Shown: one piece after another, positions 12,001 to 23,590 of the stretch | How positions within the stretch are numbered: position 1 is the stretch's first letter | Layout of the letters: each line of letters opens with the position of its first letter | Assembly: GCF_000283155.1 (NCBI RefSeq) | Contig: NW_004454210.1 | Span: 7,544,747 to 7,608,746, forward strand | DNA length: 64,000 nucleotides | Direction: 5' to 3' | From: Ceratotherium simum simum | Lineage: Eukaryota; Chordata; Mammalia; Perissodactyla; Rhinocerotidae | Notes under the pieces: generated by a model | The model's database searches: none | Told to the model about the DNA's origin: nothing | The model's input: the letters and a program-made list of their open reading frames with translations, nothing else | Made by a program: the position numbers and the translations under genes

Positions 12001-12580
12001 TGGGAGGGCCAGTGACTCACTATGTAGAAATGAGAAAAACAGTTTCATAAAAAGTGGGATATTTCACACACTTCTTACATACACACATCAGGACACAAAG
12101 TGGTGTGACGTGGTTTGGCTGATGTCTAAGTGCCCTAGACTCAATATAGAGATTTTAACCAAATATAGCAAGAAGGCTTCCATTTGAGAATCTAGCTCTC
12201 TCTTCCAAAGCAGATGATGGGTGAGAATAAGGGAGGGGGCTGCAGAAGTAGGGGTGAATGGAATTAGAGTTAAAATAAACCTAGGAGGAAAGAGCAGAAT
12301 TCTAAAGAGAGGAGGAAAAGAAAACCTCATCTATACTTTCTTCTGTTTGAATTCCTGGGTCTGACCATAATGGCTTTCAAAGTGATGTAGGAAACGTCCA
12401 GAAATGTACATTTTGGTGGGGGGTGCTTTGGAGGGGTGAGTCTTGTCTAGGTTGTGAGAACTAAGATTACAAATGGCACAAAAAAGAGTAGTGTTTAGTT
12501 TTTAGCACTCGTCACAGATCAAAAATCATATTTTAAGCCTAAGACTTGAACTGTTGTGATTATAACATTATCATTTTTCT
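9010..12580. other. Mostly unique intergenic sequence
   Basis: No exon is supported. Two short segments end like old LTRs or repeats: AATAAACTACTTGTAATCAA near 10195 and CTCTGCTTTCAGAAGAACCC near 11704. The longest frame (10184-10624, - strand) is Ser/Leu-rich with no domain. Nothing here has the codon pattern of a gene. Confidence 0.4.
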
Positions 12581-12739
12581 ATATTAAAAAATGTGAGGAC
12601 TAGAACAAAAAAATTATTTCTGAATTTTTTAGAAGGGTGTGAATCAAAAAAATTTTTTCTCTGTGCCCTCCTCCCTACAGCAGGGGCTGTTAACATCTCC
12701 CCGAGCCTGAATATCCAGTTCCATAGCATCATGCAGCCT

Positions 12740-13292
12740 GGTCAGAAGCGTGAGCTACGCAGTCCCACTCCTAGGTATTCACCCAAAAGAAATAAAAACT
12801 TAAGTTCACACAAAGACCTGTGCACAAATGTTTATGTACCCTTATTCATAAACTCCCCAAGTTGGGCACCACCCAAATGTCCTTCAACTAGTGGATGGAA
12901 ACAAACCTTGGTACATCCATAAAATGTAATAGTACTCATCAATAGAAAGGAACAAACATCAGCTGTATACAAGAACAGAAGAAGAATGAATCTCAATGCA
13001 TTTTGCTAAGTGAAAGGAACCAGTCTCAAAATGCTGTATGATTCCATTTATGTGACATTCTGGAAAAGGCAAAACCATTCCCCACAGGGCTGTGGGTGAA
13101 TGGAAGGAGGGGATTGACTACAAAGAGGCCCAAGGGAATTTTCGAGGGTGATGGAATTGTTCTATAGGTTGATTGGGGTGGTGGTTATACAACTGTGTGC
13201 ATTTCTCAATGTTCATAGAACTGTACACCACTAAAAAGGGTGAATTTTACTGTACGTAAATTATACCTCAATTAAAAAAAAGAAAAAAAAGG
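12740..13292 (+). mobile_element. Old L1 3' end
   Basis: Phrases of the ORF2 end and 3'UTR are seen: GACCTGTGCACAAATGTTTA, CAAATGTCCTTCAACTAGTG, TGATTCCATTTATGTGACAT, AACTGTACACCACTAAAAAG, ending with TATACCTCAATTAAAAAAAA. It is diverged and inactive. Confidence 0.8.
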
Positions 13293-13295
13293 CAT

Positions 13296-13490
13296 GAGCT
13301 GTGGAGTCCCTGGCCTGGGAAAGAACCTCAGCTCCAGCACTTCCTTTTGTGTGATCTTAGACAAGTTACTTAAGCTTTCTGGGCCTTGGATTCATCATCT
13401 GTCCCTGAGGGTTTAATAGCCCCTACTTTACAGGTTTGTTACGAGGATTCAGCCAGTAACGTGGTGACTGACACCCACTCAGCACTGGAT
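13296..13490 (+). mobile_element. MIR SINE
   Basis: GAGCTGTGGAGTCCC, GATCTTAGACAAGTTACTTA and TTTACAGGTTTGTTACGAGG follow MIR order directly after the L1 tail. Confidence 0.6.
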
Positions 13491-14090
13491 CTCATTATGA
13501 CCATCCAGCCAAGATCCACAGCTGAAGTCCCTCCCCAGGTGGTCTTGATATCTGCGTGCCCTGCACTCTAGCACCCCAGGCCTCCCCCACCTGCCCTCTG
13601 CACAGCCTGCATTCCTGGGGAGAAATGGATGCCGTCCCCTGAGAAGTCTGGGAAGCAGTCTGGGCTGGGTTAGAGCTTGGTGCACCTGAAACCTGGCTTT
13701 CAGTCCCAACCCATGAGCTGGTATCTCTGGGGGTTTTTAAATCTCTCTCCCACAGTCACCAGCTGTGCCCCTCAGCAAGCCAGTAAGCTCATAAATGCCA
13801 CTCGAAAGGCATGTGCGCTCACTTTCCCCAGCTCTTGCAGGGCTGTGATTTATCCATTCTTTATATCTTGGCACATAGTAGATGTTTGATAAATGAATGG
13901 GATGTACCATCCCAGGGCAGCTAGCTTCTGGGTGTTTCTATTGGACTATGCGAAACATTGTTTGATTATGAGTTCTCAGACTTTTCTTTCTTTCTTTAGT
14001 TTTGTATGTGTGATTCTCCTAGCTAATATTTTCTCTTACGTATTAATAAAAACCTACTGCCCAACTACACTATTCTAAAGATCCCAAGTA

Positions 14091-14327
14091 GGGCCGGCCC
14101 CGTGGCTTAGCGGTTAACTGCGTGCTCTCCGCTGCCGGCGGCCCGGGTTCGGATCCTGGGTGCGCACCGAGGCACCACTCCTCCAGCCATGCTGAGGCCG
14201 CATCCCACATACAGCAACTAGAAGGATGTGCAGCTATGACAGACAACTATGTACTGGGGCTTTGGGGGAAAAATAAATAAATAAAATCTTTAAAAAAATA
14301 AAAAATAAAAAAATAAAAAAAAAAAAA
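14091..14327 (+). mobile_element. Equine ERE1 SINE
   Basis: A full-length sense copy from GGGCCGGCCCCGTGGCTTAG to a long A-rich tail. The target duplication TAAAGATCCCAAG is exact at 14076-14088 and 14328-14340. Confidence 0.95.
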
Positions 14328-14339
14328 TAAAGATCCCAA

Positions 14340-15220
14340 GCAGACTTTTCTATAGTTAGAAAGTTTTGTGAAATATTCCCTTCATTACAGTAAGTAACAA
14401 GATGAACCCCTTCTTAATAGATTTTCATTGACCAGGATGAATTCAGGGCACAGAACCACACATGCACTGTGGACAGGATTTGACTTCTCATTCGTTCATT
14501 AACAGAGGCAATCACGTAATGGGCATTTACAGAGAACCTTCTCTGTGCTAGGGGTGCTAGGGTGCTAGGGAAAGCCCATAGCTCCTTCTCAGCTTCTGTA
14601 CCTGAGTATGCACCTCGCCTCTTGGGGTCTTGGTTTTCTCAACTGTAATCGGTAAGGCCTATTCCAGACCTGGTCCAGAACCCACAATCTATGACTTGGA
14701 GACTGTATTGCAATCTGTGGTGATACAGAAGTTTTTTATCGAAACTGATGATGATGGTGCTGGTGAAATGGTGACGTTGCTGACCTAAAAGACAGAAAGA
14801 AGTTAAAGGGATGTTTTTAATGGTAGCAGCTAATTTACAAGTTTCCATGTCTCCTGCTGCTTTGAAACTACTTATGATGGACTGAAGGAAACACAGCCCC
14901 TCAGATGGGGTAGGGAAGTGAGGAGAGAGCACAAGAGGGCTTAAACTGGTATCTGTAATGCTTTATTCCTTAATATTAAAGAAAAAAGAATTCAATAGGG
15001 CTAAATGTTAAATCGGGATGTTAGGAGTTCATACTCATGAGTTATAACGTACTCTGCACTCTTTCACATGTTTGAAATATTTCTTGATAATTTTTTAAAA
15101 GACACACTCCTTTCTTTTTTAAGTAACTAAAACTGTGGTGGGAGCATTTTTCATCGTAGAAAGGGTATTTCTCTGTTTACCTGAATAATCCATATTTCCT
15201 TGGAAATAACACCCTGCTGC
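14340..15220. other. Unique stretch, little recognised
   Basis: A small tandem GGGGTGCTAGGGTGCTAGGG lies at about 14550. The rest shows no clear repeat and no gene. Confidence 0.35.
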
Positions 15221-15224
15221 TGAT

Positions 15225-15360
15225 CCTCTCTCTGTCTCTATATGTATCTTTCTCCTTCTCTTTCTCTGTCTGTCTCTCTATCTCTTTCTGTCTCTCTCTC
15301 TGCTTCTCTCTTCTCTCTCTCTCTCCCTCCCTCCCTCTCTCCCACTCCCTTTGTCTCTCC
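15225..15360 (+). repeat. CT-rich polypyrimidine microsatellite
   Basis: About 135 bases of TCTCTC, CCCTCC and CTGTCT units. It gives rise to spurious frames on both strands (Ser/Leu-rich on +, Arg/Glu-rich on -). Confidence 0.9.
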
Positions 15361-16410
15361 AACCCCCCTTGAATGTTTTATGGGATCCTGCCTATACTGC
15401 TTGGATGAACAAATGGACCTATGCGTTAAATCATGGCAGCCAGAAGCACCAGTTCCTAGTTCCCTTAAACCTTTCCTACTGGCAGTTCAGCTGAGCCTCC
15501 ACACTCCTACGGGACCAGACCATGGCCTGGCCACCCTGCTGTGGGAGCAGCTTTGAGCTCCTTTGCTCAAGGACAAATCTAGAGAGAACTCAGCGCCCTA
15601 GCAGGGCTGAAAGCGAAAAGGAATCCGCATTTCAAAGGAAGGGGCGAGAGGAGGGGTGAATCAGCCTGCCTCAAAGGCTAAAAATAATCCGACTCTGTAG
15701 ACTTCTTCCTCAGACCAGTCAGGCCGGAAAAGGGGAGGGGGAAGTGAGGGTAGGATCTTCCCATCATCCTGAATGTGAAGCTGGGGCAGGGCAGAAAAGA
15801 GTTAAACTGGGAGCCTCCATCCTAGGCTCTCTCCCAAGTCAATTTCTTATAACCAGAATTCATCACTCATCTCTTTGATAATAAATGTGGTTAGTAGGAA
15901 CCAGGGGTTTTCTGCCTCTCTGTCCCACTGTTTAGAGGAAAGCCCAGGTGGCCTGGGATGCAAGGCAGCTAGCTCCCTGAGCCTGTATGCTCTGTGCATC
16001 TGAGCCTGGGCCTTTGGCCTCCCTGGGCACAGAGGCCCATCTCTGTGAAGGCTTCGGGGGCTGATGGAAACTTCCCTCTTCCCCTAGATGGTTTCATAAC
16101 AAAGGACATAATGGAAAGGAGGTGCTTTTCGCCTCCTCGAGGAAATCCAAGTGATGTTCCAGCCTTCCTGTGGTCAGATACAAGCTGTCCCCTTACGCTG
16201 GGGATGGATGTTTCTCTTCACGGGGTTTCCTTTACTCCCGGCCCGCCAATTCTCTCAGTAAGACAAGGACTCTTTACTGTGTAGGATGCTTCTCCTCCCC
16301 CACCCAAATCTGGGTGTTTGTAAATCTGTCTGCAGTTCTTTCCAGAGGAACAACTTCCTTTACAAAGGTTAGTGGCATCCAGGAAGCTCACTAGCTGGCC
16401 AGCACTGGGG
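15360..16410. other. Unique, repeat-free kilobase with regulatory-looking motifs
   Basis: No transposon is recognised over about 1 kb, which is unusual in this flank. It contains a perfect MEF2-type CTAAAAATAA at 15678-15687 and two TCAAAGG sites near it. No exon or splice-bounded frame is convincing. It may be a distal regulatory element. Confidence 0.3.
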
Positions 16411-16413
16411 CAT

Positions 16414-16865
16414 GTCAGAGCTACAGCCTTGACAAAGATTCTTTGCTTGATCGAAGTTTAGTCAGGCTCCTGAATTTTCTCCTAGGTTCATCTGTGCACT
16501 TCCTCATAAAATCTAGTTTTAGCAAGAACCCTGCTAAGTCAGTTTAACCAGAACCCCCCACCCTCAATATCTGATCAGGTTCCTCATCCTCCACCATCCC
16601 CAGGTGATGTCTGATCACCCTGGCCTGTCCTCAGCAAGAAACCTATTAGGTCCATTTAGCCAGAACCCCTCTTATCCCTGATGTTTCCTCTTAGTAATTT
16701 TCCATACACTGACCCCCGGCCCTGCTCCTTGGCTATAAATTCCCACTTGCCCATTCTGTATTTGGAGTTGAGCCCAATCTCTCTCCCCCGCTGTAAAATC
16801 CTATTGCAGTGGTCCCTATACCTGTTAGGATGGTCCTGAATAAAGTCTGCCTTACCATCTTTAAC
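16414..16865 (+). mobile_element. Retroviral solo LTR (ERV type, subfamily not fixed)
   Basis: The sequence has LTR layout: it starts near TGTCAGAGCTACAGCC, has two related blocks (AGCAAGAACCCTGCTAAGTC and AGCAAGAAACCTATTAGGTC), a TATA box GGCTATAAAT (TATAAA at 16735-16740) and a poly(A) signal AATAAA at 16839-16844 followed by GTCTGCCTTACC. No gag, pol or env frame adjoins it, so I call it a solo LTR. A 5' TG is visible; the 3' end is uncertain. Confidence 0.6.
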
Positions 16866-17239
16866 AAGTGTCTTTTTTTCTTTAACAACCTCCTCCTGGG
16901 TGCCTGGGATGGGCATCCTTCCCAGGAGCAGTAAATAAGAACCAAGGTTCTGCTCCTTTGGATCCACTGAGTAAAACCTTTGCCCTATAAACTAGTTCTT
17001 CTTCAGTGTGACGACCTGTGTGTGGAACCCCACACTAGCTCTGGCTCCAGAAATTCATCCTTCAACATGGTAATCTTACTCAGCAGGGCACAAACCTGCC
17101 ACATAACCAATTTCTCTTTTCTTGGTGAATATGCCACCCACACTGGTTTTAAAGGTATACCAAGGACCCAGACCCCTCAACCCAGGTGTTATTGCTAAAT
17201 ACTTACCAGGACTTCATATGCTACAGAAACACATCAGCT

Positions 17240-17557
17240 TTTGTTTTGTTTTTGTTTTTGTTTTCTGAGGAAGATCAGCCCTGAGCTAACATCCATGACA
17301 ATCCTCCTCTTTTGTGCTGAGGACCGGCCCTGAGCTAACATCTATTGCCAATCCTCCTCCTTTTCTTTTCCCCTTTTCTCCCCAAAGCCCCAGTAAATAG
17401 TTGTACGTCATAGTTGCACATCCCTCTAGTTGCTGTATGTGGGACGCCGCCTCAGCATGGCCAGACAAGCAGTGCATTGGTACGTGCCTGGGATCCCAAC
17501 CCAGGCCGCCAGTAGCAGAGCTCGAGCACTTAACCGCCAAGCCACGGGGCCGGCCCC
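17240..17557 (-). mobile_element. ERE SINE (ERE3-like, long form)
   Basis: An antisense copy. The left side has the duplicated tail phrase GAGCTAACATCCATGACAATC / GAGCTAACATCTATTGCCAAT, the middle has CCCCAAAGCCCCAGTAAATAG, and the right end is the complement of the tRNA-like head. A clear target duplication was not found. Confidence 0.9.
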
Positions 17558-17609
17558 CACATGGGAATAGTTCTGAATAAGGACAGTTCCATGCAGCTTC
17601 CAAATGAGG

Positions 17610-18160
17610 TAATTTCAGGGAAGGGGAAATTCCTCCCTCTATCCCTCTTGAGTTCTTATGGCTGGACTATTAATAAAATTAACACAAGACCAGATTAACA
17701 GGAGAAAAACCAATTTAATATGTATGCATGGGAGATCATAAAAAATAATGCTCAGATAGTGAACAAAGCAGGCTGTTTACGTATCTTTTTACACAAAGAA
17801 ACAAATTTGTGAGGATTTGACAGGACAAAGAAACTTAGGTTTGAGTGATTAATTAGTAAGGAATTTAAGCAGACTTTGGTTTTGGGGGTAGTAAATTAGT
17901 AAAAAAGTAACAAGATTTCTTTATACAGACTTCTCAGCCTTGAATTCCCAAACTTTGGTGATAAGGATGTCTCTCTTAGCCTCCAGGTACAGGAAGGGCA
18001 CCCTTCACATGGGAGATTTATTTCCTACATTCAGGAGGAACAGAGATAGGAGAGTCAGAATGCCCTTTTTGTACCAGCTCTTTTCTCAAGGAACTCTAAT
18101 TCAAAATAATCAGTATGCCTTTGTGGGATATTTGGGGGCAGCCTGCCCTGGGCCCCAACA
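17610..18160 (-). mobile_element. Probable LTR, antisense
   Basis: The right end, GGCCCCAACA, is the complement of an LTR start TGTTGGGGCC. The segment has the AT-rich composition and about the length of an LTR, and no coding content. I infer its class from end structure only. Confidence 0.35.
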
Positions 18161-18239
18161 GTAAGAAGACCATCACTGCCTGGATGTGGACCAAAAGAAC
18201 TGTCAGGTACCACTCCCTTAGACCCCAAAATGCATTTCT

Positions 18240-18545
18240 TTGAATTACTTATGAGAAAGGATATGAACAGCTAACATCTTTTGAGGGCTTACTCTCTGCC
18301 AGGCCCTATGCTCAGCCTTTAAATAGATCATCTCATTTAATCCCTACATTTACACCATGATTTCCAGAAGGGCCCTGTTGAGGTGCAAGTAGTCTAGTGT
18401 GGCAAGTGTACAAGAATAGACATTGGAAGACAGGTGCTTGAATCTCTAGGTCACCTCCTAACTTTTTGTATGATTGTGCAGAATAGCACAACCTCTCTGG
18501 GCCTCAGAGTTGCAAAAGGAAATTATGGTATTAAGTGGTCCCTTT
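18240..18545 (+). mobile_element. MIR-related fragments
   Basis: ATCTCATTTAATCCCTACA at 18330 and CAACCTCTCTGGGCCTCAGAG near 18490 are MIR phrases, apparently from two adjacent diverged copies. Confidence 0.5.
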
Positions 18546-19129
18546 CACAAGAGTGGTTGGATGGGTGTTACTGCTAATCTCTAAAAGGAGACAGAAAGGA
18601 GATAAGCAAACACACAAGAGGAAGTTACCAAGATTCCTCAGGCTTGCCACATATCTTAGAAAGTACGCCTTGTCCCCACTGGGCTCCCTTTCTAGATAGT
18701 TTCTGGAAGTCAGACCCTCCCCCTGAGCCTTCCCAGTTTCAGTAGATACAAGGGAGTTCTGGAAAACAACAGACTTGAAATGGGCCACTTTAGGTGCCCA
18801 GGGCTCAAAGGGTTAATTTACATCTCAAGGGAAGTCACACTTGCCCTTTTTCCCCCAGTGCTGGAGGCATTAAACAGGAAAGGACTTTTTAGGGTCTGAC
18901 ATCTTAGCCATTTTTATCGAAATAGCCCTTGAAGCAGGAGAAAGATACATGTCTGAGGCAGATCCTGAAGAGGTCCCATAACAGGCATCAAATTGCTTTG
19001 AAGTTCGATCTATATCTTTTAAACTATATGCAAAGTTTTCATTCTAGTCATATCTGTGCCTATTTGTTTTAATAAAAAAATACTTTTGGTGACTTAGTCA
19101 AATTACATCTCTCTCCCCTTAAATCTTTG

Positions 19130-19260
19130 AGTAATCAATTATAGTGGTGTATTGAGCACAGTACTAAGAGCTTTACAGGCACTATCTCATTTAACTCTCA
19201 CAATCACCCGAATGGGTAGGCGCTATTACCCCTCCCACTTCATAGGGAAACTATCTTCCA
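19130..19260 (-). mobile_element. MIR SINE fragment
   Basis: TATCTCATTTAACTCTCACAAT and GGGTAGGCGCTATTACCCC are antisense MIR core phrases. Confidence 0.6.
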
Positions 19261-19361
19261 CTTCACTGTTGGCAACACCGTGGATAGATGTTTAGCCTGT
19301 GGCTTCTCCCACCTTGGGCATTACGGATGAGTGCCCTCCTTCACTTAAGATCATAGGAAAG

Positions 19362-19602
19362 TGGGGCCGGCCCGGTGGTGCAAGCGGTTAAGTGCACGCT
19401 CCACTGGGGCAGCCCAGGGTTCGCCGGTTCGGATCCCGGGCGTACACTGACACTTGGCAAGCCATGCTGTGGCGGCATCCCACATAAAGTGGAGGAAGAT
19501 GGATGTGGATGTTAGCCCAGGGCCAGTCTTCCTCAACAAAAAGAGGAGGATCGGCCGATGTTAGTTCAGGGCCGATCTTCCTCACAAAAAAAAAAAAAAA
19601 AA
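19362..19602 (+). mobile_element. ERE SINE (ERE2-like)
   Basis: A sense copy from GGGGCCGGCCCGGTGGTGC through GGTTCGCCGGTTCGGATCC, with two GATGTTAG tail repeats and an A tail. The target duplication CATAGGAAAG is exact at 19352-19361 and 19603-19612. Confidence 0.95.
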
Positions 19603-19655
19603 CATAGGAAAGAGTCTTTACTGTTGTCATTTTTTAAATATAAAAGCATCTTGTG

Positions 19656-20034
19656 GGCCGGCCCCGTGGCTTAGCAGTTAAGTGCACGCGCTCCGCTACT
19701 GGGAGCCCGGGTTCGGATCCCGGGCGCACACCAACGCACCGCTTCTCCAGCCATGCTGAGGCCGTGTCCCACATAGAGCAACTAGAAGGATGTGCAGCTA
19801 TGACATACAACTATCTACTGGGGCTTTGGGGGGAAAAAAAAAGGAGGAGGATTGGCAATAGATGTTAGCTCAGAGCCGGTCTTCCTCAGCAAAACAAGGA
19901 GGATTAGCACGGATGTTAGCTCAGGGCTGATCTTCCTCACAAAAAAAAAAAGCTTCTGCCAGAGATGCAGGAACCAGTTGGGACTCTCCCCTGGACTGAG
20001 ACACCGGCAGGAGCCATAAAAAAAAATTTTTTTA
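19656..20034 (+). mobile_element. ERE3-like SINE with an extra 3' segment
   Basis: The SINE proper runs from the tRNA-like head to a first A tail at about 19940-19951. A further 80-odd bases of non-SINE sequence (CTTCTGCCAGAGATGCAGG onward, ending GGCAGGAGCCAT) and a second A-rich tail follow. The flanking duplication encloses the whole: AAAAGCATCTTGTG at 19642-19655 and AAAAGCATATTGTG at 20035-20048, 13 of 14 matching. The extra segment therefore appears to have inserted together with the SINE. Confidence 0.8.
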
Positions 20035-20194
20035 AAAAGCATATTGTGAATATTATAGCAAACATAATTTCCTCAAACCATACACTTTTCTAAGCCTGAG
20101 AAGCCCCATCAATCCCTCTGAAAATGCCTGAAACAGAAATTTGCCTTGAGTGTTGCACTATTTCAGATAAAGACCCAGTTGAATGTGGTGACTA

Positions 20195-20425
20195 AGCTGC
20201 TTGGGCTCCAAGCATGGGCTCAGGAGTCATAAATCCCACTAAGCCACTTCCCCTCGTGGGATCTTGGGCTAACCATTTACTCGCTCAGCTTCAGTTACTC
20301 ACCCATGAATTGGGGATAATAATGGGACCTACCCAGAGGGTTGTTGGGAGGATTCAATGAGCTAATGTACATACAGTGCCTGTCACAGAGTAAGTGATAG
20401 ATAAATGTCAAATGCTTATTAAAGA
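20195..20425 (+). mobile_element. MIR SINE
   Basis: TGGGGATAATAATGGGACC, GGGTTGTTGGGAGGATTC and CAGTGCCTGTCACAGAGTAAG are well-kept MIR phrases. Confidence 0.75.
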
Positions 20426-20889
20426 GATTTTGGAGGGAGATTGCTTTAAGCAATACCTTTAGTCAACAATGCCTAAAACCACACTTCCATGGTGGGGAAA
20501 AATATTGCCATTGATTTCAAATTCATCTTCAGATGTCAGACCAGGTACTCTGACCTTTGACAGTGAAACTATGATGCTTGAAGCAATGTCCTGGATTCTA
20601 AGCACGGGATGGGGTGTGAGGTAAAGTCGACTGACTCCTGCAACCCAGCTGAAATTCTTTAGGAACCTGAAAGCCATTTGCAGGGAAGAACGAATCCATA
20701 AGAAGACCCGTTAGCTAACATGGGGTCATCCCTCTGAGACCACGTCCGCGCTGAGCCTTTCTGGCTGCAGATATAATGAGATCACAGCTGCCCTGCCCGG
20801 GAGGTGGTGCTCATCACCCTCAACCCCGGCTGAGCTGACAGCGCCCACTCTAACCCTAGGCTCCACTTCCCCTTCAGCCCCCACATTCT

Positions 20890-21015
20890 CATCTCTCTGC
20901 TGGACTGAGAACTCACAGAGATGGGGCCATGCAGCCTTCATATCTGCACCCCCACCCCTGGCACCCCCACCCCTGGCACACAGTACATGTCCTGCAAATC
21001 TTTCCAGAATGAATT
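20890..21015 (+). mobile_element. L2 3' fragment with internal tandem duplication
   Basis: GACTGAGAACTCACAGAGATG and GGCACACAGTACATGTCC resemble the L2 3' end. Between them CACCCCCACCCCTGG is repeated in tandem at about 20947-20978. Confidence 0.5.
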
Positions 21016-22990
21016 CATGGAGGGCTGTAAAGTTCTCTCCACTCTTCTCTAGGGTATACCTGTGTACCCAGTGCCAGTCCTGTGGCCTGTGTATGAGTCA
21101 AAACAAATGCCTTCCAGGCCTGCCAACCTTCCTTTCCCAGACCTGGTGCATATGGCTGCCCTTCAGCTAAGCGTTACCTCAAAGAGTCAGGTCTATTCAG
21201 GCACGATATTCATATTCTTTATACATATTTTAATTGCATAAATATCTTGGTCTCCCTGGCATCATCCTTCCCAAATATTTCTTAAGCTGGATTACTTAGG
21301 CCAATGACAGAGCTCATCTATTTTATGTTGATTCCATTAGCTTTGGTTTCCTGACCTAGTTTCTAAATTGGAAGAAAGAAGGGGAAGAGGGCACCTTTCC
21401 ATAGCCTTCTAGACCCTGCCTAAGGAGAAAACTTAGGAGATGTGGCTCATCTCCCACACTCTCATTTGAGTGTGTCCTTGTCTCCCCCTGACTCCCCCAA
21501 TTCTATGTATGAAGATAGCAGAGAAGTAACATACCTGGATAAACTTAGTAAGAGCTTCTCTCCACAGACGTCCTGGAGCCTGGATCCCCTACCCATAAAC
21601 AGATTAGTCTGGTATCCTGGCAAGGACCCTGGATTTATAATCACTGGCCCTGCCTCTTGTTGGCAGTGACATTTTGGATAATCACTTAACCTCCCTAGGC
21701 CTCAATTCTTCATTTATAAAAGCAGGAGCAGCCTAGGATATTTTTTAATGTTCTCTGTAACACCAAAGACTAGACAGCATTACACAAACATGAGGAATGA
21801 TTAGTCTCCCTGGAAAATGCCTTCCTTCCCCCCAACATGAGTTGGCAGAAGGTTCTGAGAACAAAGGTCCCTAGGGAAAGAAAAGTTATCAGCAGATCAC
21901 AGATCACATTCAGAACAAAAGAGAAGCTGCAGAACTCCCCAGACATATCTAATTTAGGCAGAATGTCTCCCAGAACCTTTGTGGGGACTTGAGAATCTCT
22001 GAAAGTTACCTTCCCATGAGAATGATTATAAGCATCAATTGTCCGATAGTTGTATCAAAGGAAAACTTTGGCTTGAACTAGAAGCTCCTAATATATTAAC
22101 TGGCCCTTTTAGAGGGCAGAATATGCCAAGAGGTGCCTAAAGAACTAATAGTGCAACCTGTGCTCTATTGTCCAAGGCTACTTTGGGTCTTATAAACCAT
22201 AAGTGCAATTTTTGAAAAATCAATGCTCTCAACAACTGAAAGTCAATTGAGTTACTTAAGCTTTCCCCAACATACATAGCCGTTGACTTTCCTGGAGTCT
22301 GGCTACAGCATTTGGGCCTTGGGAAGACACCAAACTACTTAGCCAGCAGACAAAAATATAGGAAGTTCCAATCATCCAATCAAGAGACTATTAAAATACA
22401 GGTCATAAATCTCTGGTTCTGCCACAGTTCACCAAGGACAAAGTCTGGCAACCTTCCGGCCTTGCTGAGAGGCAGCTCCATGGAGCTGGGATGGCCAAGG
22501 GTCCTGTTTTCTCCTCCTCTTTCTCTTAGTTTTATCTTAAGATTGTGGTGCACAAGGATCATCAGGGACCTTTTGTTTCCTTACCAGAAAGGGAACCTGT
22601 TTTCCCCAAAGGTACCTGAGAAGTTTTTACTGGTTTAGCACTTCAGCCTCAGCCTTAATCCTGAGAACATTCCAATTCCAGGCTCTCTCTGACTTTGACC
22701 ATGAGCAGGCTCCTAAGGTCACCCCTGTAGCCCTGCCCCTTCCCTCCAGAGCTGTGAGTGTCAGAGGACAAAGGAGCAGTGTCTGCCTCTGAATCTGAGC
22801 TCACTGAGGGTCAGGGGATCCTGGGGCACACTGGCAGTGCTTGGGGAGGGGGCTGTGTGCTCCCTAGGACGTGACTGCCAGGGTGCTTCAGGAACCTCAG
22901 GCCCCATCCTAGCACCATTGATGCTGAAGGGATTGATAACTCAGCACACATAACCCATTCCAGTGTGCCAGTTGGGAAGCTCTGCTATAG
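21010..22990. other. Mostly unique; one MIR remnant
   Basis: A MIR remnant lies at about 21600-21745 (AATCACTTAACCTCCCTAGG). I recognise no other repeat and no exon. Frames at 21442-21669 and 22312-22638 show no domain. Confidence 0.4.
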
Positions 22991-22999
22991 AGCCTCTGC

Positions 23000-23135
23000 C
23001 CTCTAATCATGGTTTCCTCATCTGCAAAATGGGAGAATAACACCAACTGCACTGGGTGGTTGACTCCATGAGATTATTTTGGAGGCAAAGTGCCCAGTAA
23101 GTGCCTGGCACCCAGCAGGCTCTCAACAATGGCAG
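23000..23135 (+). mobile_element. MIR SINE fragment
   Basis: TTTCCTCATCTGCAAAATGGG and AGTGCCTGGCACCCAGCAGG are MIR 3' phrases. Confidence 0.65.
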
Positions 23136-23367
23136 TGCTTTTTCCTTGCCTCCACCTCCATTCTGAAGTCCAACTGCTGAGGCTGATAAGAACCAACTGA
23201 TTTTCCATCTCTAGAGTGGTATAATCTATCAATATACAAACCTTGATAAAGGGTGATGATAAAAAGTTCCTTTCAGCCTTTCTTCTGTTAATAAAAATTA
23301 TCCAATGTCCTTCCAATGTTGTACAAGAGCATTCTAACAAGCCCACCTGAGGGTTATCTGATGCTCT

Positions 23368-23590
23368 GCAATAGAGGTTCTCAAAGTGTGGTACCTGGAC
23401 TAGCATCAGCGCTTGTTAGAAATGCTCAAGGCAGTCAGCCCAGAACAGAAAAGGCCTGATCCAGGAGCCACACCCCATCCTCCTCAGATCCATCTTCCTG
23501 GCTCCCACAGCTTCACACGGTTGAGGTCAATTCCTTCTAAGGTCTTGGGTCAGAGAACTAAGAACTGAGTTTTCAATCAGGGCATTGATA
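23368..23590 (+). mobile_element. MER5-type hAT MITE fragment
   Basis: AGAGGTTCTCAAAGTGTGGTAC at the left is the characteristic terminal inverted repeat and first bases of MER5. GCTTGTTAGAAATGC follows. The rest is diverged. Confidence 0.6.

Noticed and set aside
14091..14200. tRNA-like heads in ERE copies
   Set aside because: They are the tRNA-derived heads of SINEs, with RNA polymerase III box remnants, not functional tRNA genes.
15177..15556. Arg/Glu-rich and Ser/Leu-rich frames
   Set aside because: They come from the CT microsatellite at 15225-15360.
16414..18160. A full provirus between the LTR at 16414 and the LTR-like segment at 17610
   Set aside because: The two are unrelated in sequence and opposite in strand, and no retroviral gene remnant lies between them, only an ERE and short unique DNA.
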